A stretch of 61,991 nucleotides of DNA from Streptomyces globisporus (GCF_003501885.1 NZ_QWFA01000006.1:36162-98152), one strand, 5' to 3'. Positions 44,413 through 53,147 are shown, numbered from the stretch's first letter. Numbers and translations are program-made. Notes: a model not told the origin generated them from the sequence alone.

Positions 44413-46164
44413 GTGAGCACCGAGAACGAGGGCAACGAGGACCGCGCGGTACCGGCCGTGCCGTCCGCACCTCCCGTGCCGGCCGACACTCCTGAACCGG
44501 CCGCCGACGAAACCACGTCTCTGCCGCGGACGCCCGCGGCCCAGGACGCGCCCGCGCAGGACACGGCGCGTCTGCCGGTGCACGACACGGGTGCGACGCC
44601 GGGCGCCTCCGGCGCTTCGGGCTCTGACGGCGTATCGGGCGCGTCCGGCGCGTCCGGCGCGGGGACGCCCGGCGCGCCGGCGCACGCGGAGGCGCCGCGC
44701 CACAACCCGACGCACCAGGGCGCTCCGGGACCCGCGGGCACGTCCGCGTACGGCCAGGGCGCCGCCCACCCGGCCCCGAACCAGCCGCCTCAGCCGCCGC
44801 AGCACTCCCCGTACGGAACGAACCCCGCATACGGAGCGGAGCCCGACCTCCCCGCGGGCGCCGCTTCCTGGCCGCCGCCCCCGCCCGCCGTCCCGTCGTA
44901 CGCCGGCGGAGACGCCGGTCACGCGGCCGGTCACGCATCCGGTCACGCGGCCGGTGGTATCGGCAACGGCGGCGGCCACGGCCCGGTCTGGGGCGCTCCG
45001 GTCCCGCCCGGCGCGGACCCCGCGGGCGGCGGCAGGGACGGCAGGAGCAGGGCCGGCGGCCTGGTGGCGGCGGTGGCCGTCGCGGCGCTCGTCGCGGGCG
45101 GCATCGGCGGAGCCCTCGGTTTCTGGGCGGCCGACCGTAACGACGACGGTTCGTCCGGCAGCTCGACGACGGTTTCGGCGTCGGACACCCCGAGGGACCT
45201 GAAGCGCCCGGCGGGCACGGTGGCCGGGGTCGCGGCGAAGGCGCTCCCCAGCGTGGTCACGATCGACGCGCAGGGCGGCGACGGCGAGGGCGGCACGGGC
45301 ACGGGCTTCGTGTACGACAAGGAAGGCCACATCCTCACCAACAACCACGTGGTGGCTTCGGCAGCGGAGTCCGGCGAGCTGTCGGCGACGTTCTCCGACG
45401 GCAAGAAGTACGCCGCCGAGGTGGTCGGCCGGGCGCAGGGCTACGACGTGGCGGTCCTGAAGCTGAAGAACCCGCCGCAGGGCTTGGCGCCCCTCCCCCT
45501 GGGCAACTCGGAGAGCGTCGCGGTGGGCGACTCGACGATCGCGATCGGCGCACCCTTCGGCCTCTCGAACACGGTCACCACGGGCATCATCAGCGCGAAG
45601 AACCGCCCGGTCGCGTCCGGGGACGGCCAGAGCAACAAGAACTCGTACATGAGCGCCCTGCAGACCGACGCCTCGATCAACCCGGGCAACTCCGGCGGCC
45701 CGCTGCTGGATGCGACGGGCGCGGTCATCGGCATCAACTCGGCGATCCAGTCGACCGGCGGCGGCCTCGGCCAGTCCCAGGCCGGCTCGATCGGCCTCGG
45801 CTTCGCGATCCCGATCAACCAGGCCAAGAACGTCGCCGAGCAGCTGATCAAGACCGGTGAGCCGGTCTACCCGGTGATCGGCGCGACGGTCACGATGGAG
45901 GAGAAGACGGGCGGCGCGGCGATCTCCGCCGAGGGCGCGGGCGGCACGCCCGCCGTCACCCCGAACGGCCCGGCGGCCAAGGCGGGCCTGAAGGCGGGCG
46001 ACGTGATCACGAAGTTCAACGACACGGTGATCGACAGCGGCCCGACCTTGATCGGCGAGATCTGGACCCGCAAGCCGGGCGAGAAGGTGACCCTGACGTA
46101 CGAGCGCGACGGCAAGGAGGCCACGGCCGAAGTCACCCTGGGCCAGCGCGAGGGTGACAGCTGA
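44413..46164 (+). CDS. HtrA-like membrane-anchored serine protease with PDZ domain
   Basis: A 583-residue protease. A Pro/Ala/Gly-rich, disordered cytoplasmic region of about 210 residues precedes one membrane segment (GLVAAVAVAALVAGGIGGAL). The trypsin-like domain has the triad His312 (TNNHVV), Asp345 (YDVAVLKL) and Ser427 (NPGNSGGPLL). A C-terminal PDZ domain (GPAAKAGLKAGDVITKFN) recognises substrates. This is the envelope quality-control DegP/HtrA/PepD layout. The GTG has GAGGAG upstream. The tRNA-Ser follows. Confidence 0.94.
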   Translation: MSTENEGNEDRAVPAVPSAPPVPADTPEPAADETTSLPRTPAAQDAPAQDTARLPVHDTGATPGASGASGSDGVSGASGASGAGTPGAPAHAEAPRHNPTHQGAPGPAGTSAYGQGAAHPAPNQPPQPPQHSPYGTNPAYGAEPDLPAGAASWPPPPPAVPSYAGGDAGHAAGHASGHAAGGIGNGGGHGPVWGAPVPPGADPAGGGRDGRSRAGGLVAAVAVAALVAGGIGGALGFWAADRNDDGSSGSSTTVSASDTPRDLKRPAGTVAGVAAKALPSVVTIDAQGGDGEGGTGTGFVYDKEGHILTNNHVVASAAESGELSATFSDGKKYAAEVVGRAQGYDVAVLKLKNPPQGLAPLPLGNSESVAVGDSTIAIGAPFGLSNTVTTGIISAKNRPVASGDGQSNKNSYMSALQTDASINPGNSGGPLLDATGAVIGINSAIQSTGGGLGQSQAGSIGLGFAIPINQAKNVAEQLIKTGEPVYPVIGATVTMEEKTGGAAISAEGAGGTPAVTPNGPAAKAGLKAGDVITKFNDTVIDSGPTLIGEIWTRKPGEKVTLTYERDGKEATAEVTLGQREGDS

Positions 46165-46250
46165 CCGGCTAGGCTGTCCCACGCGTCGAACCGGCCCCTC
46201 GCGGGCCTGACGGCTCATCGGCTTGCACAGCGACCGGGCGGCCGACGCGG

Positions 46251-46337
46251 GGTGGGTTGCCCGAGCGGCCTAAGGGAACGGTCTTGAAAACCGTCGTGGC
46301 AGCGATGTCACCGTGGGTTCAAATCCCACACCCACCG
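46251..46337 (+). tRNA. tRNA-Ser (anticodon UGA)
   Basis: An 87-base tRNA with acceptor stem GGTGGGT / ACCCACC, a D-arm, an anticodon stem ACGGT/ACCGT around CTTGAAA (anticodon TGA at 46285-46287), a long variable arm as in class II tRNAs, and the T-arm GTGGGTTCAAATCCCAC. It reads UCA codons. It is the integration target of the element to its right; the 3' half is duplicated at 57277. Confidence 0.97.
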
Positions 46338-46352
46338 CAGGCGAGAGGCCCC
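46280..46352 (+). repeat. attL: left 73-bp direct repeat of integrated element
   Basis: It runs from the anticodon loop of tRNA-Ser to just past its 3' end. It is identical over 73 bases to 57277-57349; identity stops sharply at both sides. Confidence 0.93.
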
Positions 46353-46379
46353 CGACCAGTACATATGGTCGGGGGCCTC
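46346..46379 (+). terminator. tRNA-Ser terminator hairpin
   Basis: An inverted repeat of 14 bases (GAGGCCCCCGACCA and its complement) with a 7-base loop lies right after the tRNA. Related hairpins recur at 50961, 56339 and 57341. Confidence 0.8.
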
Positions 46380-46499
46380 TGCCATGCCCGCTCCCTGCCG
46401 GGCACCGCTGTTCCCCCTGGTTTCCCGCTCTGTCGGGCACGGAAGGGGCACGCAGGGGGCACGGCTGGGCCACGGCTTTGGAGCCGCCGGGACAGCTCG

Positions 46500-47255
46500 T
46501 CAGCGGTTGATCGGGATCTCGTAGACGATCTCGCAATGCGCTGCGGGCACCACGATGTCCGCTGTCTCCACGGGACGGCCGTCGTCGCTGTAGTACGTCC
46601 GCCGGATGTGCGTCACGAGCGCGGCTTTCTGGATGCCGAGTAGCGATGCTTCCTCGGCGGTCGCGTGCCTGGGTTCGGGCTGCTCCACCGCGTGGCTGAT
46701 GGTGACTCCGATCTCGGCCATGCGGTTCACGACCCCGGCCCCCGCGTGGGGCCCTCCCTCGGGGAGAACGACGAGGGTTCCGCCAGTGACGGCGTACGGC
46801 TCCCAACTCGTCGACAACTGGACTGGCTTCCCGTCCGCAAGGAACTCGTACGTCGTCCGGACGCACGGCTCGCCTTCGGCGATCCCGAGCCGCGTCGCGA
46901 TCTCCGCCGGGGCCGGCACCTTCGCGTCGGTCCGGCTCTCCCAGTCGCTCTGTAGGCGAAGGGCCTTCATGTCCTGGCGGAACGGGGACCCGCTGGGCTG
47001 CTCACGCGCCGACGACCGGACGACTCTCACGCGCTCCCGGGGCTCGGCGACGTAGGTGCCCGATCCGGCCCGGCCTTCCAGCACGCCTTGGGAGATCAGC
47101 AACTCCTGTGCTCTGCGCACCACGTTCTCGCCCACGCCGCACTCCTGGCCGATCTGGGCGCGGGATGGGAGGCGGTCGCCCGGTTCCCAGACGTGCTCCG
47201 CGATGCGTTGCCGGAGTTCGTCGGCGATGCGGAGGTACGGCGGTTGCTCAGACAT
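46500..47255 (-). CDS. GntR-family regulator (KorSA/UTRA type) of the element
   Basis: A 251-residue repressor. The winged helix (YLRIADELRQRIAEHVWEPG, LPSRAQIGQECGVGENVVRR, GSGTYV) is followed by a UTRA effector domain (VRTTYEFLADGKPVQLSTSW, ALVTHIRRTYYSDDGRPVET). In pSAM2-like elements such proteins repress replication and transfer genes. The ATG at 47255 faces the small-gene cluster. A decayed copy lies at 57431-57722. Confidence 0.88.
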   Translation of the reverse strand: MSEQPPYLRIADELRQRIAEHVWEPGDRLPSRAQIGQECGVGENVVRRAQELLISQGVLEGRAGSGTYVAEPRERVRVVRSSAREQPSGSPFRQDMKALRLQSDWESRTDAKVPAPAEIATRLGIAEGEPCVRTTYEFLADGKPVQLSTSWEPYAVTGGTLVVLPEGGPHAGAGVVNRMAEIGVTISHAVEQPEPRHATAEEASLLGIQKAALVTHIRRTYYSDDGRPVETADIVVPAAHCEIVYEIPINR

Positions 47256-47333
47256 ATGGAAAATCTAGTCCACTAGCTCTAATCTAGTTAAGTAGCTTTA
47301 CTGAAAGTGATCGCTGGCAACGGAGGGTGCGCT

Positions 47334-47612
47334 GTGTCCGCTTCGGAAGTGACCGCGGCGGCTATCGCCGCCCGTTTGTCTGCCGCTGGCCTCCGCCCGC
47401 GCGTGGAGGAGGACACCCGGTTCACGACGGTGGAGGCAGAAGTACCGGACACGCTCTCCGCCGACTCATGGCGGGAGGTCCTGGACGCGGTGGCTGATGC
47501 CGATCGATTCGGGCTCGTGGCCACCAGCTTGAACGGCCGCACCTTATGGGCGGTCGTACGTAAAACGGTCCCCACGACAGGCGACGTCGGGGGACCGGGC
47601 TATCAGCGATAG
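47334..47612 (+). CDS. Small hypothetical element protein (TTA codon)
   Basis: A 92-residue acidic protein, SASEVTAAAIAARLSAAGLR then VEEDTRFTTVEAEVPDTLSA, of a type common in Streptomyces integrative elements; function unknown. The GTG at 47334 has CGGAGGG upstream. It contains a TTA leucine codon at 47544-47546 (GRTLWAVV), so full translation should depend on the bldA tRNA. Confidence 0.7.
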   Translation: MSASEVTAAAIAARLSAAGLRPRVEEDTRFTTVEAEVPDTLSADSWREVLDAVADADRFGLVATSLNGRTLWAVVRKTVPTTGDVGGPGYQR

Positions 47613-47624
47613 GAGCTGAACAGC

Positions 47625-47939
47625 ATGTTCAACCGTATCCGCCGAGCCATCGCACGCACCAGAGTGCGGTGCCTCCCCAACGGCCGGCATCGCCGTCCCT
47701 TAACGCACTCCCGGCCGCTGGCCTCTCCCACCTGCCCCACGCCCGCTGACGCTTCGACCGCCGCCCTTGGACGGACTCCGGTCGGCCCGCTCCACCGTTA
47801 CCCGCTGAGGGGAGAGGACGTCGCGCTTGTCCGTCCGTACCTGCTGGCGTTGGAAGAGCAGCGTGCACGGACGCGCTCAGTGTTCGTCGCCCCGCACCTG
47901 CCGGCCGACGCATGGTCGGCCCTCGCGGGGGCCCACTGA
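47625..47939 (+). CDS. Small basic hypothetical element protein (TTA codon)
   Basis: A 104-residue protein with an Arg-rich N-terminus (MFNRIRRAIARTRVR), Pro/Ala linker, and LRGEDVALVRPYLLALEEQR, a segment recurrent in AICE-encoded small proteins. Leu26 is a TTA codon (47700-47702), as in the gene before. TAGGAG precedes the ATG. Its stop overlaps the next ATG (TGATG). Confidence 0.7.
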   Translation: MFNRIRRAIARTRVRCLPNGRHRRPLTHSRPLASPTCPTPADASTAALGRTPVGPLHRYPLRGEDVALVRPYLLALEEQRARTRSVFVAPHLPADAWSALAGAH

Positions 47940-48142
47940 TGCCTCCTCGCCGAGAACTGCACCCAATGGGCACAGCTTCCGTCCCCTACCGCTCGATCGC
48001 CTGCTGGATCGGGACGCACCATTCCTGCATCGAGCCGTCCCCACCTGCGAGAACGGATGACGTACCGGTGATCTACGAGGTGTGCATCTGTCCGTGCCAT
48101 CCGACCCCGGACCCGTCCGTGCCCGTGAAGGTGATGGCATGA
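47939..48142 (+). CDS. Small Cys/His-rich element protein
   Basis: A 67-residue protein starting by overlap with the previous stop. It has SIACWIGTHHSCIE and YEVCICPCHPTP, giving cysteine and histidine pairs that could bind zinc. Function unknown. It overlaps the next ATG by four bases (ATGA). Confidence 0.65.
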   Translation: MPPRRELHPMGTASVPYRSIACWIGTHHSCIEPSPPARTDDVPVIYEVCICPCHPTPDPSVPVKVMA

Positions 48143-48363
48143 GGGCCCCGGCCCCCGGCGGTGCACTGGTTTACCCCGTCGAAGTCACTGCGGCCACCGT
48201 GCAACGGGGCGACATCATCCAACTCGGCGGTCTGGCCTGCCGAGTGAGCGACCTCTTCCAGCTCCCCCAGGGGGCCAAGCAACTGGTCTTCGAGTCGGGC
48301 GAACTGCTGGCCATACACGCCCGCACCCGGCTCACCGCCCTGCGACTGTTGAGAAGGCGGTGA
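48139..48363 (+). CDS. Small hypothetical element protein
   Basis: A 74-residue beta-rich protein (PVEVTAATVQRGDIIQLGGL, then RVSDLFQLPQGAKQLVFESG) that resembles short barrel proteins found before GntR genes in Streptomyces elements. Start set by the ATGA overlap; its stop overlaps the GTG of the GntR gene. Confidence 0.65.
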   Translation: MRAPAPGGALVYPVEVTAATVQRGDIIQLGGLACRVSDLFQLPQGAKQLVFESGELLAIHARTRLTALRLLRRR

Positions 48364-49103
48364 CCGGCTCCGTGTCCCGACGCCATCACGACATCGCCGA
48401 CGACCTACGTCACCAGATCACGACGGGCAGCATCAAGCCTGGCGAACGTCTCCCGTCCGAAGCCGACCTGGCCGCCCGCTACAGGGTCAGCACGGTGACC
48501 CTGGGACGCGCTCTCGCCGTGCTCCAAGGCGAAGGACTCGTCCAGAAGATCCACGGCAAGGGCAACTACGTCCGTCACCCCCGCCGCAAGATCATGTACG
48601 TCGGAGGCTGGGGCACGCTGGACCCCTGGACCGCGGCTGAGCCAACGCTGCGCATCACGGTTCGCAGCACCACGGTTCCGGCCTCCGTGCACCTGACGAC
48701 GCTGCTGAAGGTGCCAACGGGCAGCCCTCTCGCGGAGTACACCTGCCTCAGCCTCGAACAAGGCTCGCCGCACGGCTTGGCTCGCATCTACATCCCGCGC
48801 GACTTGGCCCCGGCCGGAGTCCTCGACGACGACTCCGTGTGCCGGGAGGCAGCCACGAGATTCGCCGTCCTCGGCCCGTCGCCGGCCACCATCCGAGAGA
48901 CGGTCTCCGCCCGCTCTCCCACTCCAGACGAAGCGTCGGCCCTCCGCATCGGAAACAACATGGCCGTCCTCGCGATCACTCGCATCGCCACCGACGCCAC
49001 TGGACGCGTTGTTGAAGCCGCGCTCCTGGCCTTTCCGGGAGACCGAGTCGACGCCGTCTTCACCGCCCACCACGTGCTCAACGAGAGGCCAACCCAGGGA
49101 TGA
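48360..49103 (+). CDS. GntR-family regulator, second of the element
   Basis: A 247-residue regulator with an N-terminal winged helix (HHDIADDLRHQITTGSIKPG, LPSEADLAARYRVSTVTLGR, KIHGKGNYV) and a UTRA-type C-terminal domain. Unlike the first GntR gene it sits inside the forward operon, with four-base overlaps on both sides. It may activate or repress replication and cargo genes in answer to a small molecule. Confidence 0.85.
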   Translation: MTGSVSRRHHDIADDLRHQITTGSIKPGERLPSEADLAARYRVSTVTLGRALAVLQGEGLVQKIHGKGNYVRHPRRKIMYVGGWGTLDPWTAAEPTLRITVRSTTVPASVHLTTLLKVPTGSPLAEYTCLSLEQGSPHGLARIYIPRDLAPAGVLDDDSVCREAATRFAVLGPSPATIRETVSARSPTPDEASALRIGNNMAVLAITRIATDATGRVVEAALLAFPGDRVDAVFTAHHVLNERPTQG

Positions 49104-49408
49104 CAACACCGAACGAACTTCGGCTCCTCCCGTGGTCGGGCCCGGGGGACAAGCCCTGCTACCTGAGCACGGACGACCCGGACGGCTACATGTCCCGGCT
49201 CGCAGACGACATCGAAGCGGCCCAACTCGACACGGCCCGCGCACTGTTGGAAGAGGCCTCAGAAGCTCTCGACAACGAGGACACGTCCCATGACGAGATG
49301 CGGTGCCTGATCAGAGAGCTGACCGGGGCTCTGCGGGACATCTTCCGCGTCGCAACGAGCCGCGGTCGCCGCCAGCCAACGAGCGATCCGCGTGAGTCCG
49401 CCTATTGA
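49100..49408 (+). CDS. Small hypothetical element protein
   Basis: A 102-residue acidic, helical protein (YMSRLADDIEAAQLDTARAL, EEASEALDNEDTSHDEMRCL). Starts by ATGA overlap with the GntR stop. Last gene of the overlapping set, with a strong hairpin after it. Function unknown. Confidence 0.65.
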   Translation: MTTPNELRLLPWSGPGDKPCYLSTDDPDGYMSRLADDIEAAQLDTARALLEEASEALDNEDTSHDEMRCLIRELTGALRDIFRVATSRGRRQPTSDPRESAY

Positions 49409-49436
49409 TCTACAGCCCGCCGACCTGCACGACAAG

Positions 49437-49478
49437 AGAGGCCCATGGCACTGACCAGATCAGGTGCTATGGGCCTCT
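49437..49478 (+). terminator. Terminator ending the small-gene operon
   Basis: Fifteen-base arms AGAGGCCCATGGCAC and GTGCTATGGGCCTCT pair with one mismatch around a 12-base loop, 28 bases after the stop. Confidence 0.8.
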
Positions 49479-49813
49479 GGTCTTACCGGCTGACTTCCGT
49501 TTGAACTGCGTCTCAGCAGGCCACTGCACTTGTAGCAGCTTGCGGCCACTGGCAGTCCGGCCGGCCGTCGGCCCCTCGTAATGCCCACGATTGTCCCCTC
49601 GTCGTGGCACGATTCAAGCGCGCATCGCACACGGAGCACCTCTGCTGTCCAGACCAGCACGACATGCCGATCACACGGTAATTCCCTTGATTGCGCACGA
49701 TCTTCAGCAGCGACAGCCATGATGATCCTCAGGCTGTAACTCTGCCCGTGCCGCTCCCGTAGCTGGTATCGACCGCGGTTGCAATGGCGCGAGCTTGGAC
49801 CGATGGGGCATAC
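49479..49813. other. Non-coding or weakly coding stretch in the element
   Basis: 335 bases, AT-richer than the flanks. A short minus-strand frame (49513-49698) reads a cysteine-containing peptide with CSVCDARL, but has no clear ribosome binding site; I do not call it a gene. Confidence 0.35.
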
Positions 49814-50050
49814 ATGGCTGACTCGATTGAGGATTGGTACGCACAGTACGACCTGCCGGGGGGCGACCTCACGAGGGCGCCGAACTACTACTACAGCGAA
49901 GATGACGACCCCGCTCGCACCCCAGCAGGAGGGGCGCTGGTCTACGGTGCGCCGAAGACCTACAGGGAAGATCCCCTCGACTGTGCTGGTTGTGGACACA
50001 CACATCCCGAGACCCTTGACGAACGAGGTCGCTGCCCCCACTGCCGCTGA
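49814..50050 (+). CDS. Small zinc-ribbon-like element protein
   Basis: A 78-residue acidic protein. The C-terminus has a CxxC pair in DCAGCGHTHPE and a second in RCPHCR, the spacing of a small zinc ribbon. The N-terminus (MADSIEDWYAQYDLPGGDL) is acidic with aromatic residues. Function unknown. The ATG at 49814 is preferred over 49784. Confidence 0.55.
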   Translation: MADSIEDWYAQYDLPGGDLTRAPNYYYSEDDDPARTPAGGALVYGAPKTYREDPLDCAGCGHTHPETLDERGRCPHCR

Positions 50051-50149
50051 CCACGAAGCATGGACAGGGGAACAAACCGGACCCAGGCTCCCGGTTCTTT
50101 GCCGGCGGCCTGAGCTTTCGCTGTGCTCCCTGCGGATGGGCAGGTCGTC

Positions 50150-50743
50150 CTATCCGCGCCGTGGGCTAACCCGCCACTCGGCACCCGGCGACAAACGCGC
50201 CACGAGACGCCACAAACCGTAGAGGCAACCAACGCCTGTCACCATCAGCAGCAGCGACGCACCGATCCTGTCGCCCCATCCATTGTCCTTGTCGAGTAGG
50301 AGACCAGGCGTAACGCTGAACACAATGATCGCAACCAGATAGAACACTAGTCGCACCAGAGATCCTGCAAGGGACCGCAGCGGGTACAACAGCAACAGTT
50401 TTCGGCAGAGAGGCCAGAACCGAGTGCGTTCCTGATGCGGTGTCACGCTGAACGATGTATGCAGGTCATAGAGTTGCCTGCTCAATACACTCGCTGCCCA
50501 TGCTCGCGTCGACGCGATGCTGGCATTCGGCTCGATCATTGTTCGGGTTGTGAACCAGTCAGTTAGAAACCCGAGATAGGCCCTGGCTTCATCAAGTTCT
50601 CTTCTGCGTCGCACTTCCGCACTCCGCCGTGCGCGCCACTCCTGAAACCACAGACTTGCGATACCGATAACCGAGGCGGCAACTGCTGACAGCACCGAGA
50701 CAATCAGACTGCCGGAGGTGCTCGCGGAGTCTGCGGCGACCAT
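50150..50743 (-). CDS. Hypothetical membrane protein, element cargo
   Basis: A 197-residue protein with one N-terminal membrane helix (SLIVSVLSAVAASVIGIASL), a charged helical region (RARRSAEVRRRRELDEARAY), and two C-terminal helices (LVRLVFYLVAIIVFSVTPGL, ASLLLMVTGVGCLYGLWRL). The fold suggests a membrane-anchored effector or sensor; no family recognised. Codon use is less GC-biased than in chromosomal genes here. AGAGGTGA precedes the ATG. Confidence 0.6.
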   Translation of the reverse strand: MVAADSASTSGSLIVSVLSAVAASVIGIASLWFQEWRARRSAEVRRRRELDEARAYLGFLTDWFTTRTMIEPNASIASTRAWAASVLSRQLYDLHTSFSVTPHQERTRFWPLCRKLLLLYPLRSLAGSLVRLVFYLVAIIVFSVTPGLLLDKDNGWGDRIGASLLLMVTGVGCLYGLWRLVARLSPGAEWRVSPRRG

Positions 50744-51367
50744 GCTGTCACCTCTTTCGGTGTGGCAGCGGATTCGGGAGCTCCGCGCCAGGTGGGTTGA
50801 TCATCTCTCCGCTCCAGTGGATACGCTCAGCGCGACCCGCCATCTGGACTACGCGGCAGCTCCTACTGGAGTCACGACCCGACGCAAGCTGATCGCCTCA
50901 AGAGTCTTCCTGGCAGAGATTTCATCGTAGGTTGGGAGCTCCCACTCGCCGCAGATGAACGGCCCCCGACCTGGCGAATAGGTCGGCGGCCATCTTCGTG
51001 CGTCCTGTCCATAAGTATCCGCGATTCCCCCGCAGATATACGGCCGATCGAGCCCGTTCGGGGACCGGACACCCTCTGATCCGTAGCTCTAGCGGGATCG
51101 GTCAATGACGACCATTCCAGCCGCTACGCGGTTCCCGAGGGGCACCACCGGGTGGAGGCGGTTGCTTGGGATGCGGGACTGAGCTGCTCTACTGAGGACC
51201 CCTTCGTCCCGAAGCAACTCGGTTGGGGCCTCCGTCCCGGGCCGGGGAACCTCTCGCCTGCGTTGATGGTCCACGGGCGTCCGTGCCCGTTCGCCGTTGT
51301 TCGGCGGCGTTGTCACGCAGTTAGACACTCAGCCGGGCCAGCGGCTGGCCCGTCCTTGCGGCAGCAG
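50744..51367. other. 624-bp stretch without convincing gene
   Basis: Short frames on both strands lack coding bias. It contains a hairpin at 50961-50991 (GGCCCCCGACCT and AGGTCGGCGGCC), of the same sequence type as the tRNA and integrase terminators. Possibly a decayed segment. Confidence 0.4.
50961..50991. terminator. Hairpin of the GGCCCCCGACC type
   Basis: Arms GGCCCCCGACCT and AGGTCGGCGGCC (one mismatch) with a 7-base loop. GAAC precedes it as at 56335, suggesting a shared repeat. Confidence 0.5.
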
Positions 51368-51724
51368 TCAACTCGACTCGGTGGGCGATGACATCCAAGC
51401 GAAGGCGTCTGCTGTTCGGGTAGCCAGCGATCCGATCCGCCAAGAGTCGGTGATGTCGGTCCAGCCGCTTAGGTAGGCGCTGCGCGCGCCGTGCTCTGCT
51501 GCTTGGTCGTAGTAGAGAGTGAACCTGTAGACCCTGCGGTCTTCGGAGATGACTTGACCGTCCTCGTGATCGGGGCCCTCCTGCAAGAGGTCGACCACGA
51601 CCGTCCGGTCCGGATCGAGTCCCTGATCTTTCAGGAGCACCCGCAACCGGCTCCACAGGTCGTAGTCGCTGGTCCGCAGGAGATCGGTGTACTGAACGAC
51701 AATGCTTGACACCATGAACCCCAT
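51368..51724 (-). CDS. Hypothetical protein, element cargo
   Basis: A 118-residue protein with beta/alpha pattern (VVQYTDLLRTSDYDLWSRLR, then VVVDLLQEGPDHEDGQVISE, VYRFTLYYDQAAEHG). No signal or membrane segment. Family unknown. The ATG at 51724 has AGGA upstream; ATG at 51715 is possible. AT-richer context than the chromosome. Confidence 0.55.
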   Translation of the reverse strand: MGFMVSSIVVQYTDLLRTSDYDLWSRLRVLLKDQGLDPDRTVVVDLLQEGPDHEDGQVISEDRRVYRFTLYYDQAAEHGARSAYLSGWTDITDSWRIGSLATRTADAFAWMSSPTESS

Positions 51725-52145
51725 GATCGGTCCTGCACAGCGCCCAGGGAAGAAGCAATCAGCAACGACGTAGAAGGACGTTGCCGGTGGCCGGCTGGCG
51801 CTCCCACTCAGTGGTGACGCGAGACCTGAGCTTGGGAATCACGACTCCCTTTGGATCGATCGTGCCATTGACCAGCTACGACAGTCCCTTGTCGCCTCTG
51901 TACCCCCGGGTTCTAGGAGGCCATTGGTGACCGTGGTTTGCCGCCCGATCTGGCAGGCAACTGGCACGCCGTCAACCGCTGCGCGTTCGATCACGCCCAG
52001 GGCCGTGGGCGCCAGTAGCGGTGGACCAAGCGCATGGCTACATACAACGGCATCATGCAGGCACTGAGTGCCATTTCGGACAAACGGCTGACAAGTTCGT
52101 CTAGGCGGTTATATCCTCTCGCTCCCGACTAGTCAGGAGCACAAA
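51725..52145. other. 421-bp upstream region of the AT-rich cargo gene
   Basis: No convincing gene. A forward frame near 51935-52125 reads peptide fragments interrupted by a stop and may be a relic. The end carries AGGAG before the ATG at 52146 and a TATA-rich word (GGTTATATC) that may be a -10. Confidence 0.4.
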
Positions 52146-53147
52146 ATGATTCTGCGTGAGTTCTTGTACGTAGATACCGAAAAAGTCAGGGCCATGTTGG
52201 CGCAGTTGGATGGAGGGGTGGCCGAGGAGACCCGGGATACCAGTAGCACCGAAAAGAAGAACACCCTTGGGCCGAGGAGCATGGCTCAACACTTGCAGGT
52301 GACTGGGACTGAGACCTATACCCAGAAATCTCTTGGCGATGCGATCTTCCCCACGCTTGAAGATGCGCTGGAATCCGAGGGTCTACTACGTGATATCTCG
52401 GAGGAGGTGGCCGAACTTTCTGAGTGGACGTCAGGGAATTTGCGCAGCATCGCCCCGCCAGGGTCGCTCGTTCGCATTACGGCCAAAGGTTCTCTGTTTG
52501 ATAGTCGTTACAGCGCGAGCGTCTTTGCCGCTTTTGCCTCTGCCGCAATCGGTCTTCAAGGCTTGGGTGTTGACCTGGGGCCTGTTGTCAAAGCGCCTGC
52601 GGGCAAGGGGAATTCGGGGCAACAGTCTGCGCGCCCAGCGAAGCGGAATCAGGTCGAGGTGGATCGTCAGTTGGAGGATTCGATCCCTGACTTCACAGGC
52701 CCGGGAGGCGTAGACGCAGATTCTTTGAGGGCTATCATTCGAATGGCGAGGGGGATCTTTGCTCCAGGACTTCACATCAATCTGTCCCCAGTTGATTCGG
52801 GCGAAGTTATGATCGGGTCACGCCTCCAGGAAGGGCGGCAGTACCTCGACACTGAGGCCGATATTCTGTTCGCGCGATATGGTACTGAGCCTCAGGAGTG
52901 GACGTTGGTTGGCAGTGTCGGAAGTTACGGTCCCGAAGATACGACAATGCCGGACCTGAATTTCGTGCATCCGGGAGGTTCGGTTAATCGGGGAGCTTTC
53001 GCAGATGGAATTAATAGTCTCATGAAGCATTTGGGCGGAATGGGTTTCATTGATCTGCCGCAATATCCTGGATTTTCTCTTATTCCGTTCGCTGTATATC
53101 GCTCGATTCCACGGAATTCGAGTGCGCTGGCTCTGGGGGAACGATAG
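52146..53147 (+). CDS. Unknown cargo protein, DUF6414-like N-terminus
   Basis: A 333-residue protein. The N-terminus LREFLYVDTEKVRAMLAQLD followed by a glycine pair resembles my memory of the DUF6414 family (REFLYxD...SxLAQxxGG); this is not verified. A central hydrophobic stretch (ASVFAAFASAAIGLQGLGVD) may touch a membrane. The C-terminal half has FAPGLHINLSPVDSG and a final strand-rich part. Base composition is clearly lower in GC with many A/T third positions, unlike every neighbour, so recent transfer from another source is likely. AGGAG precedes the ATG. Single gene between the cargo and rep. Function unknown. Confidence 0.7.
   Translation: MILREFLYVDTEKVRAMLAQLDGGVAEETRDTSSTEKKNTLGPRSMAQHLQVTGTETYTQKSLGDAIFPTLEDALESEGLLRDISEEVAELSEWTSGNLRSIAPPGSLVRITAKGSLFDSRYSASVFAAFASAAIGLQGLGVDLGPVVKAPAGKGNSGQQSARPAKRNQVEVDRQLEDSIPDFTGPGGVDADSLRAIIRMARGIFAPGLHINLSPVDSGEVMIGSRLQEGRQYLDTEADILFARYGTEPQEWTLVGSVGSYGPEDTTMPDLNFVHPGGSVNRGAFADGINSLMKHLGGMGFIDLPQYPGFSLIPFAVYRSIPRNSSALALGER

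Noticed and set aside
44305..46218. 637-residue minus-strand open frame
   Set aside because: Antisense to the HtrA protease; Arg-rich and low in complexity.
50718..50930. Short plus-strand frame of 70 residues
   Set aside because: No ribosome binding site, poor codon bias and overlap with the start of the membrane protein gene.
51150..51230. tRNA-like D-arm wording on the minus strand
   Set aside because: No acceptor or anticodon stem can be formed around it.
51935..52125. Possible transposase relic
   Set aside because: A few peptide words are suggestive, but there are no terminal repeats or catalytic motifs.
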